The notes below the pieces were generated by a model. That model did not search any database. It saw only the letters and a list, made by a program, of their open reading frames with translations, and was not told where the DNA came from. The position numbers and the translations under genes are program-made. From OMOG01 sp041485845 (GTDB taxonomy: Bacteria; Acidobacteriota; Terriglobia; Bryobacterales; Bryobacteraceae), in contig JBGPKH010000311.1 of the NCBI GenBank assembly GCA_041485845.1, forward strand, positions 1-10,005: a stretch of 10,005 nt of DNA. Reading direction: 5' to 3'. This document shows positions 1-5,873 of the stretch, piece by piece; position 1 is the first letter of the stretch; each line of letters begins with the position of its first letter.

Positions 1-176
1 GATCCACCTTGTCGATCCAGTGCTTCAGCGCCGATGGAAAGAAGCTATGGGAGGAAGATGAGAGGGGGCCAATGTTTACGACCTCGGTAAGCTCAACGGT
101 CAAGGGCATAACAGAAAAAATGAAGAAGAAACTCCAAGCCCATGTTGGTGAGTCGGGGTTGCCGACGTCGAAGTGA
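1..176 (+). CDS. C-terminal part of an unrecognised protein, cut by the left edge
   Basis: An open frame enters from the left edge (first full codon at 3) and stops at TGA 174-176, giving 57 visible residues. The tail reads like a real protein end: a short beta-type stretch containing DGKKLWEEDERGP, then an amphipathic lysine-rich helix (VKGITEKMKKKLQAHVG) and a GLP-containing end. This pattern of a 'GKKLWE' strand followed by a terminal helix resembles small secreted or lipoprotein-like hypothetical proteins of acidobacteria, but I cannot name a family. The start, any signal peptide and the domain order lie outside the window. The alternative, a chance open frame, is possible because only 174 bases are visible. 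Confidence 0.5.
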   Translation, partial: STLSIQCFSADGKKLWEEDERGPMFTTSVSSTVKGITEKMKKKLQAHVGESGLPTSK

Positions 177-408
177 AGTCGTCTCAGGGCTTCCGCGGCG
201 TACTGAAGCTACCTGGCAATACTGCCCAGAATAGCCATTTTGAGCAGAAGTTCGGACGGAAATCCGCATTTGGCCGAGAGTTCGGCCATAGCAGCGCAAC
301 CCAGTTTTTCACTGTAATGAGCAGTATGAAACGGGCCTGGAAGTCAGCGCGGGGGGCTCTCCTGGCCCCTTCTCGCGCATGACGCCAAGAACGGGTGTTG
401 CATCGTAG
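177..408. other. non-coding gap with one small hairpin
   Basis: No convincing protein frame is visible between the left-edge gene and the frameshifted fragment that begins at about 409. The only clear structure is a hairpin at 271-288: arms TGGCCGA and TCGGCCA around a GAGT loop, 7 perfect base pairs. It has no U-rich tail, so it is not a typical intrinsic terminator. It lies 95 bases past the upstream stop codon. Confidence 0.4.
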
Positions 409-671
409 TGGGCAGAATTGCCGGGCGGCCGGGCCGTGCGCACCGAGACCACCGGCACGCAGTGGGCGCAGAATTTACGCGAGGCTGCCTGCCACCCCAT
501 CGTTTCCCAAAAGCCCTCTCCCCTGTTTTGGTTCACCACCTCAGAGCTGCTGACCAAGCCCACACCGGCCGGTAAGCGCAGCGAGCCGCTTTACCTGAAG
601 CAGCCCGAAGTGTTGTTCACAGGATCTGGGCCGACCCGGTGCAAGAAGAATTCTTCAACCTGGCCGACTGA
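409..671 (+). pseudogene. frameshifted C-terminal fragment, possibly of a replication-relaxation type protein
   Basis: From 409 one frame reads a protein-like stretch with ETTGTQWAQNLREAACHP and then PLFWFTTSELL. At about 619-621 the frame loses sense, and the next frame continues plausibly with RIWADPVQEEFFNLAD and a stop at TGA 669-671. A single missing base near 619-621 would join the two parts. No start codon with a ribosome-binding site is visible, so this is a 5'-truncated, frameshifted remnant of about 87 residues. The E-x(3)-GT motif, the 'FWFTT' strand near the end and the neighbouring mobile-element genes recall replication-relaxation proteins (plasmid/ICE relaxase relatives), but this assignment is weak. 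It could be the end of another accessory protein. Confidence 0.35.
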
Positions 672-701
672 GCCCGGCGGTATCATTAAACCTCTCAGCA
701 C

Positions 702-1280
702 ATGCCAGAAAAAACGCCTTCCCCTGCCGACCAGTTGCCCGTACCCGTGGAGCTGGTAGAGCGCAGAATCTACCTCATCCGTGGCGAAAAAGTCATGATT
801 GACAGCGACCTGGCTGACCTCTACCAGGTGCCCACCAAATCGCTCAACCTGGCTGTCCGCCGTAATGCCGACCGCTTCCCCGAAGACTTCATGTTTCAGC
901 TCTCCAAAGACGAGTACGAAAACTTGAGGTTGCAATTTGAAACCTCAAGTTCAGGCTATGGCGGCCGGCGCTACCTGCCTTACGCTTTCACCGAGCACGG
1001 CGTGGCCATGCTTTCCGCAGTGCTGAACAGCGACCGCGCCGTGCAGATGAGCATCGTAATCGTTCGCGCGTTCGTCCGGATGCGCCAATTGCTGGCCACC
1101 CACAAAGACCTGGCCCGCAGAATCGAACAACTGGAAGCCCGCCAAAAATCCTACGGCCGTACGCTGGCGCAGCACGACACCGTTTTGGTTCAGGTGGTCC
1201 AAGACATTCAGCGAATCAAGCACCCGCCGCAGACCAGGGCCATCGGCTTTCGGATACCGCCCAGCCCCAAGAAGAAGTAA
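702..1280 (+). CDS. ORF6N domain-containing DNA-binding protein
   Basis: The 192-residue product has an ORF6N (KilA-N-related) domain at about residues 15-125, a family common in phages, prophages and integrative elements and thought to bind DNA. Visible family marks are VERRIYLIRGEKVMIDSDLA (start of the domain), LNLAVRRNADRFPEDFMFQL (DNA-contact region), and RRYLPYAFTEHGVAMLSAVL with IVRAFVRMRQ. A charged helical region at about 128-172 (RRIEQLEARQ) is probably a coiled coil for dimerisation, and the end is basic (PPSPKKK). Length is normal for the family, so the gene looks intact. No strong Shine-Dalgarno sequence precedes the ATG. It is flanked by a frameshifted fragment and a recombinase remnant, as expected for a decayed mobile element. 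Confidence 0.9.
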   Translation: MPEKTPSPADQLPVPVELVERRIYLIRGEKVMIDSDLADLYQVPTKSLNLAVRRNADRFPEDFMFQLSKDEYENLRLQFETSSSGYGGRRYLPYAFTEHGVAMLSAVLNSDRAVQMSIVIVRAFVRMRQLLATHKDLARRIEQLEARQKSYGRTLAQHDTVLVQVVQDIQRIKHPPQTRAIGFRIPPSPKKK

Positions 1281-1427
1281 CCCCACGCCTTGAGACTGCA
1301 CTTCCACGTCCTCAAGCATTCCGTCGCCACCCACCTGCTCGACGCCGGCGTCGACATCCGCTTCGTGCAAGACTGGCTCGGCCACAGCAACATTCAAAAC
1401 ACGGTCATCTATGCCTACCTCAGCTAG
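1281..1427 (+). pseudogene. C-terminal remnant of a tyrosine recombinase (phage-type integrase)
   Basis: A 48-residue frame ending at TAG 1425-1427 contains the catalytic end of a tyrosine recombinase: HVLKHSVATHLLDAGVDIRF, then the LGH box (VQDWLGHSNIQ) and the nucleophile context NTVIYAYLS, where the first Tyr fits the active-site position. The usual HxLRH box has Lys (HVLKH), as in some acidobacterial and proteobacterial integrases. There is no N-terminal SAM-like DNA-binding domain, no start codon and no ribosome-binding site. The stretch begins in the same frame immediately after the ORF6N stop codon (TAA 1278-1280). It also stops a few residues after the Tyr, earlier than many intact relatives. 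This marks an old element and cannot be a working recombinase. Confidence 0.85.
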
Positions 1428-1524
1428 GAGTTGCGGACCGGAGCGCCCATCCAAATCCAGCCGGCGTTTGCCTTCGGTTCCACCGCGGATTACGTAGTCC
1501 CGGACAGCCGCTGGTCCACTCACC

Positions 1525-2082
1525 ATGTCCGGCCAATCTATCGTAGCGGCTGGTCGAAATCAAATATGGCAGACTGTTTCCATGCTCGAATGGTTTGAGA
1601 TGCAATTCACCGATTGGGCGAACTTGCGCCTGGTCGCGAGTCCCACGGGGCTCCGCGCCATCGAATTCGCAAGAGCCGGACAGGCCGTCCGGCCGGTAAA
1701 AGGGCAGCGCAACTATTCCAACACAATCCTGCTCGAAGCCGTGCGACAGTTGCGTGCTTATTTTGCCGGCGAGCTGCGCGAGTTTCAGCTTGCTCTCGAC
1801 CTCAAAGGCACCGACTTCCAGACGCGTGTCTGGCGGCAACTCACCACGATTCCTTACGGCGAGACGCGCAGCTACGCGCAGATCGCCGAAGCCATCGGGA
1901 CGCCACGCGCGGTGCGCGCGGTGGGTGCGGCGAACGGCGCCAACCCGGCGGCCATCGTGGTTCCTTGCCATCGGGTCATCGGCGCGAGCGGCAAGCTGGT
2001 GGGATATGGCGGAGGGCTGCCGCTGAAGCAGCGCCTGCTGGAGTTGGAAGGCGCAGCGCCGCTTGCTTTGCCGGCAGGCTGA
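1525..2082 (+). CDS. ogt: methylated-DNA--[protein]-cysteine S-methyltransferase (O6-alkylguanine-DNA alkyltransferase)
   Basis: This enzyme repairs O6-alkylguanine by moving the alkyl group to its own cysteine. The 185-residue frame has the N-terminal domain at about 25-95 and the C-terminal DNA-binding/active-site domain at about 97-176. In the latter, TDFQTRVWRQLTTIPYGETR, the Arg-finger region PRAVRAVGAANGANP (Arg131 or nearby) and the signature IVVPCHRVIG (acceptor Cys148) are all present, followed by GYGGGLPLKQRLLELEG. The start is uncertain. ATG 1582 (166 residues) and ATG 1600 (160 residues) match the usual length of 155-175 better, and none of the starts has a clear Shine-Dalgarno sequence. 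The last residues (APLALPAG) and the stop codon come from a palindromic element beginning at 2073. It converges on fabH. Confidence 0.95.
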   Translation: MSGQSIVAAGRNQIWQTVSMLEWFEMQFTDWANLRLVASPTGLRAIEFARAGQAVRPVKGQRNYSNTILLEAVRQLRAYFAGELREFQLALDLKGTDFQTRVWRQLTTIPYGETRSYAQIAEAIGTPRAVRAVGAANGANPAAIVVPCHRVIGASGKLVGYGGGLPLKQRLLELEGAAPLALPAG

Positions 2083-2117
2083 GCGCCTGCCCCGGACAGG
2101 CCGGAGGCCTGTCCCAC
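2073..2117. repeat. tandem double-hairpin element, copy A
   Basis: Two adjacent hairpins are seen. The first has arms GGCAGGC (2073-2079) and GCCTGCC (2085-2091) around TGAGC, and its loop contains the stop codon TGA of the alkyltransferase gene. The second has 9-bp arms GGACAGGCC (2094-2102) and GGCCTGTCC (2106-2114) around GGA, followed by CAC. The element lies between two convergent genes and could act as a bidirectional transcription end, although no U-tract follows. The same two-hairpin layout with different stem sequences and the same CCTGyCCCAC ending recurs at 8675-8715. Confidence 0.75.
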
Positions 2118-2120
2118 GAA

Positions 2121-3125
2121 CTAATACGCCCAGCGCCAAAGGCTCGCGCCCACGGTATATCCGGCGCCCACGGCAGCGAACAGGACCAGGTCGCCCTTTT
2201 TGAGACGGCCCTGGCAGATGGCGTCGCGCGTGGCCAGGGGAATGGTGCCGGCGGTGGTATTGCCGTAGCGATCGATGTTGATCACCACTTTCTCCAGGGG
2301 GATGCCGAGGCGATCGGCGGCCGCGGTGATGATGCGCCTGTTCGCCTGGTGGGGAATCATCAGGGCGACGTCGTCGAGGGTGAGGCCGTTACGTTCCAGC
2401 AATTCGCGCGCCGACTCGTACATTTTGCGGACCGCGTATTTGAAGACCTGCTGGCCCTCCTGGCGGACGTAGTGCAGGCGCTGGTCGACGGTCTCGTGCG
2501 AAGCGGGCATGCGGCTGCCGCCGGCGGGCATTTTGAGGAACTCGCCGCCCGAGCCATCCACCTCGCCCACGAAGTCGATGAAGCCGTAGTCGCCGTCGCC
2601 GTCGTCCGCCGGTTCGATCAGCATGGCGCCGGCGCCATCGCCGAACAGTACGCAGGTGGCGCGGTCGGTGTAATCGATAATACGGCTCATGGTGTCGGCG
2701 CCGATGACGAGGACTTTCTTGTGGGTACCGGCGGCCACCAGGCTGGCGCCGGTGGTCAGGCCGTAGACGAATCCCGAGCAGGCGGCGATCAGATCGAAGC
2801 CCCAGGCGCCGCGCGCGCCGAGGCCGTTCTGGACCAGGCACGCGGTGGACGGGAAAAACATGTCCGGGGTCACCGTGCAGACGATGATGGTGTCGAGTTC
2901 CGAGGCCTCGATACCGCGCTGCGCAAGCGCGCATTTGGCAGCCTCGACCGCCATGTCGGAGGTGGCCATATCGGGTTCCGCGATGTGGCGCTCACGGATG
3001 CCGACCCGCTCCATGATCCACTGGTCGTTGGTAGCCACCAGTTTTTCCAGGTCCTGATTGGTGAGGACGCGGGGCGGGGCATAACAACCCAGTGCGGTGA
3101 TTTTCGCCTTTGGCTTGTTCTTCAT
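2121..3125 (-). CDS. fabH: 3-oxoacyl-[acyl-carrier-protein] synthase III (KAS III)
   Basis: FabH starts type II fatty acid synthesis by condensing an acyl-CoA primer (usually acetyl-CoA or a branched acyl-CoA) with malonyl-ACP. The 334-residue product shows the full family layout: ITALGCYAPPRVLTN near the start, ATNDQWIMERVGIRERH at 31-47, and the catalytic triad Cys116 (DLIAACSGFVYGL), His259 (IPHQANRRI, with the ACP-contacting arginines) and Asn289 (NIDRYGNTTAGTIPLA). FGDGAGAMLI at 161-170 and the C-terminal VGAGYTVGASLWRW are also typical. I chose ATG 3125 (MKNKPKAKITALG). The longer frame up to 3206 adds 27 residues with no family resemblance that read through a G-rich intergenic stretch. 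GTG 3131 is a possible alternative. The gene stands alone and is divergent from the SprT-like gene. Confidence 0.96.
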   Translation of the reverse strand: MKNKPKAKITALGCYAPPRVLTNQDLEKLVATNDQWIMERVGIRERHIAEPDMATSDMAVEAAKCALAQRGIEASELDTIIVCTVTPDMFFPSTACLVQNGLGARGAWGFDLIAACSGFVYGLTTGASLVAAGTHKKVLVIGADTMSRIIDYTDRATCVLFGDGAGAMLIEPADDGDGDYGFIDFVGEVDGSGGEFLKMPAGGSRMPASHETVDQRLHYVRQEGQQVFKYAVRKMYESARELLERNGLTLDDVALMIPHQANRRIITAAADRLGIPLEKVVINIDRYGNTTAGTIPLATRDAICQGRLKKGDLVLFAAVGAGYTVGASLWRWAY

Positions 3126-3149
3126 TTTCACTAAGGATTCAGAGTAACA

Positions 3150-3180
3150 GGGGTCGGGGGCCGGGGGCCAGTGGTCCGGG
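3150..3180 (+). other. G-rich tract with G-quadruplex pattern in a divergent intergenic region
   Basis: Four guanine runs lie on the plus strand: GGGG (3150-3153), GGGGG (3156-3160), GGGGG (3163-3167) and GGG (3178-3180). The loops are TC, CC and a 10-base loop. The tract occupies the middle of the 79-bp gap between the starts of fabH and the SprT-like gene, so it would overlap any promoter there. Folding is an inference from the pattern. The last loop is long, which weakens it. Confidence 0.4.
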
Positions 3181-3204
3181 ATAGCGGTGTACGCTAGTAG
3201 GAGC

Positions 3205-3942
3205 ATGCCAGATCCCCAGCGGATGCTCGACCTTCAGAGCCTCCAGAGTTCTCTCTTTTTCGAGACGCCGGAGGAGATCTATGCGCGCGTCTTCCGCGAG
3301 CTCAAGCCGCGTACCCCTTTACCCGGCTTGCGCGTGGAGTTTTGCCGGTTCGCCAACGCGGACAGTTTCATCCGGCTGGAGGACGGCCGCCTTCACGTGC
3401 GCATTTCAGATCTGCTGGAGGGCGCCCCGGCGCCGGTGACCGAGGCGCTGGCCTATATCCTGCTCGGCAAGCTGTATCGCAAACCCGTGGCCCGGCGGTA
3501 TTCCCACCGCTACCGGCTTTACTTGAACCGGCGGGACGTTCGACGCCAGGCGCAGTTAGTGCGGCAGATCCGCGGCCGTAAGTTCATTTCCGGTCCGATC
3601 GGCGAGCTGCACAATCTGGAAGAGATTTTCGAGCGGCTGAATGGGCAATACTTCGATGGCCTGTTGGGGAGACCGCTGCTGGGATGGAGCCGCCGGGCAT
3701 CGCGCAGCCTGCTGGGGCATTTCGACCCGTCCCACAATGCGATCATCATCAACCGCGTTTTCGATCGGGCAGGGGCGCCGCTGGCCGCGTTGGAGTATGT
3801 GATGTTCCACGAGATGCTGCACCTGCGGTATCCGGTGGACCACAACGGATCGCGGAGAAGGGTCCATACCAAGGAATTTCGGGAGGCGGAAAAGAAATTC
3901 CCACGACTAAAAGAGGCTAAAGAAATGCTGAAACGGCTGTGA
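3205..3942 (+). CDS. SprT-like zinc metalloprotease domain protein
   Basis: The 245-residue protein carries a zincin motif HEMLH at 202-206 preceded by a hydrophobic stretch (LEYVMFHEMLHLRYP), and a likely third zinc ligand His221 in VHTKEF, which resembles the HGxxF box of SprT/Spartan-like domains. The helix LEEIFERLNGQYFDGLL (138-154), the strand LLGWSRRASRSLLGHF (158-173) and NAIIINRVFD (178-187) fit the SprT-like fold (substrate cleft before the active site). The N-terminal 130 residues are basic and of unknown role. Eukaryotic Spartan removes DNA-protein crosslinks, but the substrate here is unknown. ATG 3205 is preceded by AGGAG at very short spacing; GTG 3187 and ATG 3223 are alternatives. 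The stop codon falls within a hairpin shared with the convergent gene. Confidence 0.75.
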   Translation: MPDPQRMLDLQSLQSSLFFETPEEIYARVFRELKPRTPLPGLRVEFCRFANADSFIRLEDGRLHVRISDLLEGAPAPVTEALAYILLGKLYRKPVARRYSHRYRLYLNRRDVRRQAQLVRQIRGRKFISGPIGELHNLEEIFERLNGQYFDGLLGRPLLGWSRRASRSLLGHFDPSHNAIIINRVFDRAGAPLAALEYVMFHEMLHLRYPVDHNGSRRRVHTKEFREAEKKFPRLKEAKEMLKRL

Positions 3943-3981
3943 CGCGAACCGGATGCACATACCGGATTGGCGCACAGCCGT
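3933..3981. terminator. hairpin between convergent genes, probable bidirectional terminator
   Basis: Perfect 9-bp outer arms ACGGCTGTG (3933-3941) and CACAGCCGT (3973-3981) enclose an imperfect inner stem that includes CCGG/CCGG around an ATGCACATA loop. The SprT-like gene's stop codon (TGA 3940-3942) lies in the left arm, and the convergent gene ends at 3999. On the minus strand the hairpin is followed by TTTCAGCATTTC, a modest T-rich stretch; on the plus strand there is no U-tract. Confidence 0.55.
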
Positions 3982-3998
3982 CGATGTAAGAAGTAGAT

Positions 3999-4532
3999 TT
4001 AGGCGCTCATGGGCATGGCTGCCGGGACCATGGTCCGCAGTTCCAGCCGCATGACATCAAACGTTTTTATCAGACTCGAAACGTCCACCGCGCAAAACCC
4101 CCAGCGATAGAGGAACAGGCGCACCTGGACCAGGAGTATGCCGCAGGCGAAAGACGCCTGATAGCGGACCAGCGCCGCAGCCAGGTCGGGCCGGTCGTGC
4201 CGGGATTGTATCATGAGCACCTTGATAGCCGCGCAGACGCGCCCGAAATCGGCATTCAGACAGCGCAGATATCCACGAAAAATCTGGCAGCGTTGAATGC
4301 GGAGCCTGATTGCCATTCGAGGTGTGAAGCCGGGTTGGGAACGAAGGAAATCCAGATCCTGACGGTCGAGCAGGCGCATCATGGGCCGATAGCGCTCTAT
4401 CGACAGTTCGTCGATCCATTCGGCGGTAACGGGGAGCCTCCCGCCCGTCACCGCGACCTTGCGTATGAGCAGGCGAAGCGCAAGCAGCAATGCCAAACAC
4501 GTCGCCACCGAGATACCGATCATCAATTCCAT
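3999..4532 (-). CDS. uncharacterised single-pass membrane protein
   Basis: The 177-residue product has one N-terminal transmembrane helix (about 4-24, MIGISVATCLALLLALRLLI). After it comes a soluble domain rich in Arg and Leu: WIDELSIERYRPMMRLLDRQ (39-58), DLDFLRSQPGFTPRMAIRLR (59-78), then helices containing RCQIFRGYLRCLNADFGRVC. No known catalytic motif is visible. The positive residues after the helix suggest that the domain faces the cytoplasm. ATG 4532 is preferred because AGAGAGAA lies upstream. The frame can extend to 4589, adding 19 residues that look untranslated. It is third in a minus-strand cassette with a secreted peptide and a seven-helix membrane protein, 112 bp after the latter. 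I do not recognise the family. Confidence 0.7.
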   Translation of the reverse strand: MELMIGISVATCLALLLALRLLIRKVAVTGGRLPVTAEWIDELSIERYRPMMRLLDRQDLDFLRSQPGFTPRMAIRLRIQRCQIFRGYLRCLNADFGRVCAAIKVLMIQSRHDRPDLAAALVRYQASFACGILLVQVRLFLYRWGFCAVDVSSLIKTFDVMRLELRTMVPAAMPMSA

Positions 4533-4644
4533 CGAGACGTTCTCTCTTTGTTCCAAGAGAAGGATACTGGTATTTCCGGCCATTTGCAAGGCTGGTTAGG
4601 GTAATGCCGGTACTACTGTAACCAAAATAACCAAAGATAACGTC

Positions 4645-5442
4645 TTATTTTCGGCCGACTTTCAGAAGGGTGGTATTAAGGGAATCCAACTGGAGCAGAA
4701 GCCGCTCCTCGTGCTCGGGGCCGAAATGCGGGATGGTCATGCGCACTTCCTCCCCCTTGGGATTCAGGAAGAAGAGCCAGGCCAGTGCGCACGCGCAGGA
4801 GACTCCCATCAGGCCGGTATCGATTGCGGAAAAAAGCTCCAAGCCGAACACGCTCGAGAGGATGACGCTGAGAGTATTGCTTAGGAAAAAAACCGTATAC
4901 AACGTAGCGTGAAGTACTACATTCTTGCTCAAGGGCACGGGATAGCGGCTCAGCAGAAATACCATCAGAAGCAGGAAGATCGCCAGGCAGAAGGTCACGC
5001 CGCGGTCGGTGGCATATAAATAATTGATGATGGAAACACTCAGCTTCTTTATTTCACTGCGCTGCGGAGGCGCGCGGCGGATCTTCGCCATCAGACTCAG
5101 GATCGACAGCCCGACCGAAATCGCCATGCCGAAGTACATCGCCCACCTTCCCAGAGTGTACAGGCCCCTGTGGCGTTCCAGCACGAGGCGGCACAATTCC
5201 AGAACAACCCACACGTAGAAGATCAGGTTGAGGGGCTCGGAAAAGAACCAGAAATAGAAGTAAACGCTGGACTTAATACCCACGAAGAGGGGCCAGACAC
5301 CATTCGCTACGCGGAAGATGAAATACCAGAAAAAAACGCGATAACGTCGATGAAGACCGGTTCGGAAGAGTTTGATGGCGGTCAGGCCGGAAGCCAGCAG
5401 CGAGGTGACCTGTAGAAACAAAACGAGCACGTGACCCGGCAT
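4645..5442 (-). CDS. uncharacterised seven-helix membrane protein
   Basis: The 265-residue protein has about seven hydrophobic helices: roughly 5-23, 36-55, 60-88, 98-118, 148-166, 176-200 and 208-227. The third is rich in Phe, Tyr and Trp (VYFYFWFFSEPLNLIFYVWV). A short polar C-terminal tail follows, with a possible amphipathic or coiled-coil segment (HEERLLLQLDSLNTTLLKVG). The layout resembles a 7TM sensor region without any attached kinase, cyclase or other output domain, but it could equally be a structural or transport protein. No catalytic motif is seen. It starts at ATG 5442, 65 bp after the stop of the small secreted peptide gene and without a strong Shine-Dalgarno sequence. It is probably transcribed with the peptide gene and with the downstream membrane protein gene. 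Confidence 0.85.
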   Translation of the reverse strand: MPGHVLVLFLQVTSLLASGLTAIKLFRTGLHRRYRVFFWYFIFRVANGVWPLFVGIKSSVYFYFWFFSEPLNLIFYVWVVLELCRLVLERHRGLYTLGRWAMYFGMAISVGLSILSLMAKIRRAPPQRSEIKKLSVSIINYLYATDRGVTFCLAIFLLLMVFLLSRYPVPLSKNVVLHATLYTVFFLSNTLSVILSSVFGLELFSAIDTGLMGVSCACALAWLFFLNPKGEEVRMTIPHFGPEHEERLLLQLDSLNTTLLKVGRK

Positions 5443-5507
5443 CTAAGACCACTTCTGAAACCGAATCTTAGCACTGGGCCGCGCGCTCGTGAACACTCTC
5501 TTTCGAA

Positions 5508-5618
5508 TTACCGCACCCACGGGCAGGGGTCGCACTGGGGTAGGGGGTTATCGTGTTTGACCGGCCGGGCCGCCAGGAAAGAGAATGCTATCAAGGCTAG
5601 AAGCACGAGCTTTTTCAC
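5508..5618 (-). CDS. small secreted peptide of 36 residues, GTG start
   Basis: A 37-codon frame begins with GTG 5618 and ends with TAA at 5508-5510. It is shorter than most gene finders accept. A good ribosome-binding site (AAAGGA) lies about 8 bases before the GTG. The N-terminus is a textbook signal peptide: KK, a hydrophobic core LVLLALIAFSFL, then small residues AA near position 17. The predicted mature part is about 19 residues (starting near RPVKHDNPLPQ) and ends in CDPCPWVR, with two cysteines spaced CxxC and one Trp. Because the two Cys are two apart, a disulfide or metal site is possible. The gene is followed by the seven-helix protein gene at 65 bp. Its function is unknown. Confidence 0.72.
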   Translation of the reverse strand: MKKLVLLALIAFSFLAARPVKHDNPLPQCDPCPWVR

Positions 5619-5660
5619 GTTGAATGTCCTTTCAGGAACGTTACAGCTTGTAAACTGAGT

Positions 5661-5687
5661 ACTATACTATACGGGACCACACCGTAA
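5661..5687 (-). promoter_or_regulatory. candidate promoter for the peptide and membrane-protein cassette
   Basis: On the minus strand the overlapping repeat TATAGTATAGT gives a good -10 candidate (TATAGT, 5666-5661), about 43 bases before the GTG start at 5618. A weak -35 candidate TTACGG (5687-5682) lies 15 bp further upstream, which is shorter than ideal. No other promoter-like pair is closer to the gene. Confidence 0.3.
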
Positions 5688-5726
5688 TAGGGTTTCTACC
5701 CCAAAACTTTTCTGAAAGTGGAACAG

Positions 5727-5755
5727 GGCTGGGGCCAAAGAACTAAGGCCCAGCC
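5727..5755. other. hairpin in the divergent intergenic region
   Basis: Arms GGCTGGGGCC (5727-5736) and GGCCCAGCC (5747-5755) pair with one bulged G and enclose a 10-base A-rich loop. There is no U-tract, so a terminator role is unlikely. It lies between the divergently transcribed small-peptide gene and the 152-residue protein gene and could be part of an untranslated leader or an operator. Confidence 0.45.
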
Positions 5756-5784
5756 AAAAGCGGTACACGCTCAGCGGTCTGGAA

Positions 5785-5873
5785 TGGTATAGAATCAGTC
5801 TTGGAAGTGTGCCGGATCCGGTACCGTCCGTAGTACCGCACCGTATCAACCGTACCGGCCTAAATGGTATACC
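5785..5873 (+). promoter_or_regulatory. TACCG-rich palindromic leader before the 152-residue protein gene
   Basis: An extended -10 candidate (TGG-TATAGAAT, 5785-5795) precedes a dense motif cluster. ACCG occurs at 5823, 5835, 5840, 5849 and 5854. There are palindromes CCGGATCCGG (5812-5821), GGTACC (5820-5825) and GGTATACC (5866-5873, overlapping the start codon). A 7-bp inverted pair CCGGTAC (5818-5824) and GTACCGG (5852-5858) is also present. No clear Shine-Dalgarno sequence lies before ATG 5864. The cluster could be an operator or a structured leader. The promoter itself is tentative, as no good -35 is seen. Confidence 0.35.

Noticed and set aside
1614..3134. A 506-codon plus-strand open frame across the alkyltransferase and fabH genes
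   Set aside because: It is antisense or out of frame to two clearly recognised genes, is rich in Ala/Gly/Arg/His as GC-rich shadow frames are, and has no family motif.
3126..3206. 27-residue N-terminal extension of FabH
   Set aside because: The residues read through the G-rich intergenic tract and do not resemble KAS III proteins. MKNKPKAKITALG at 3125 is the normal beginning.
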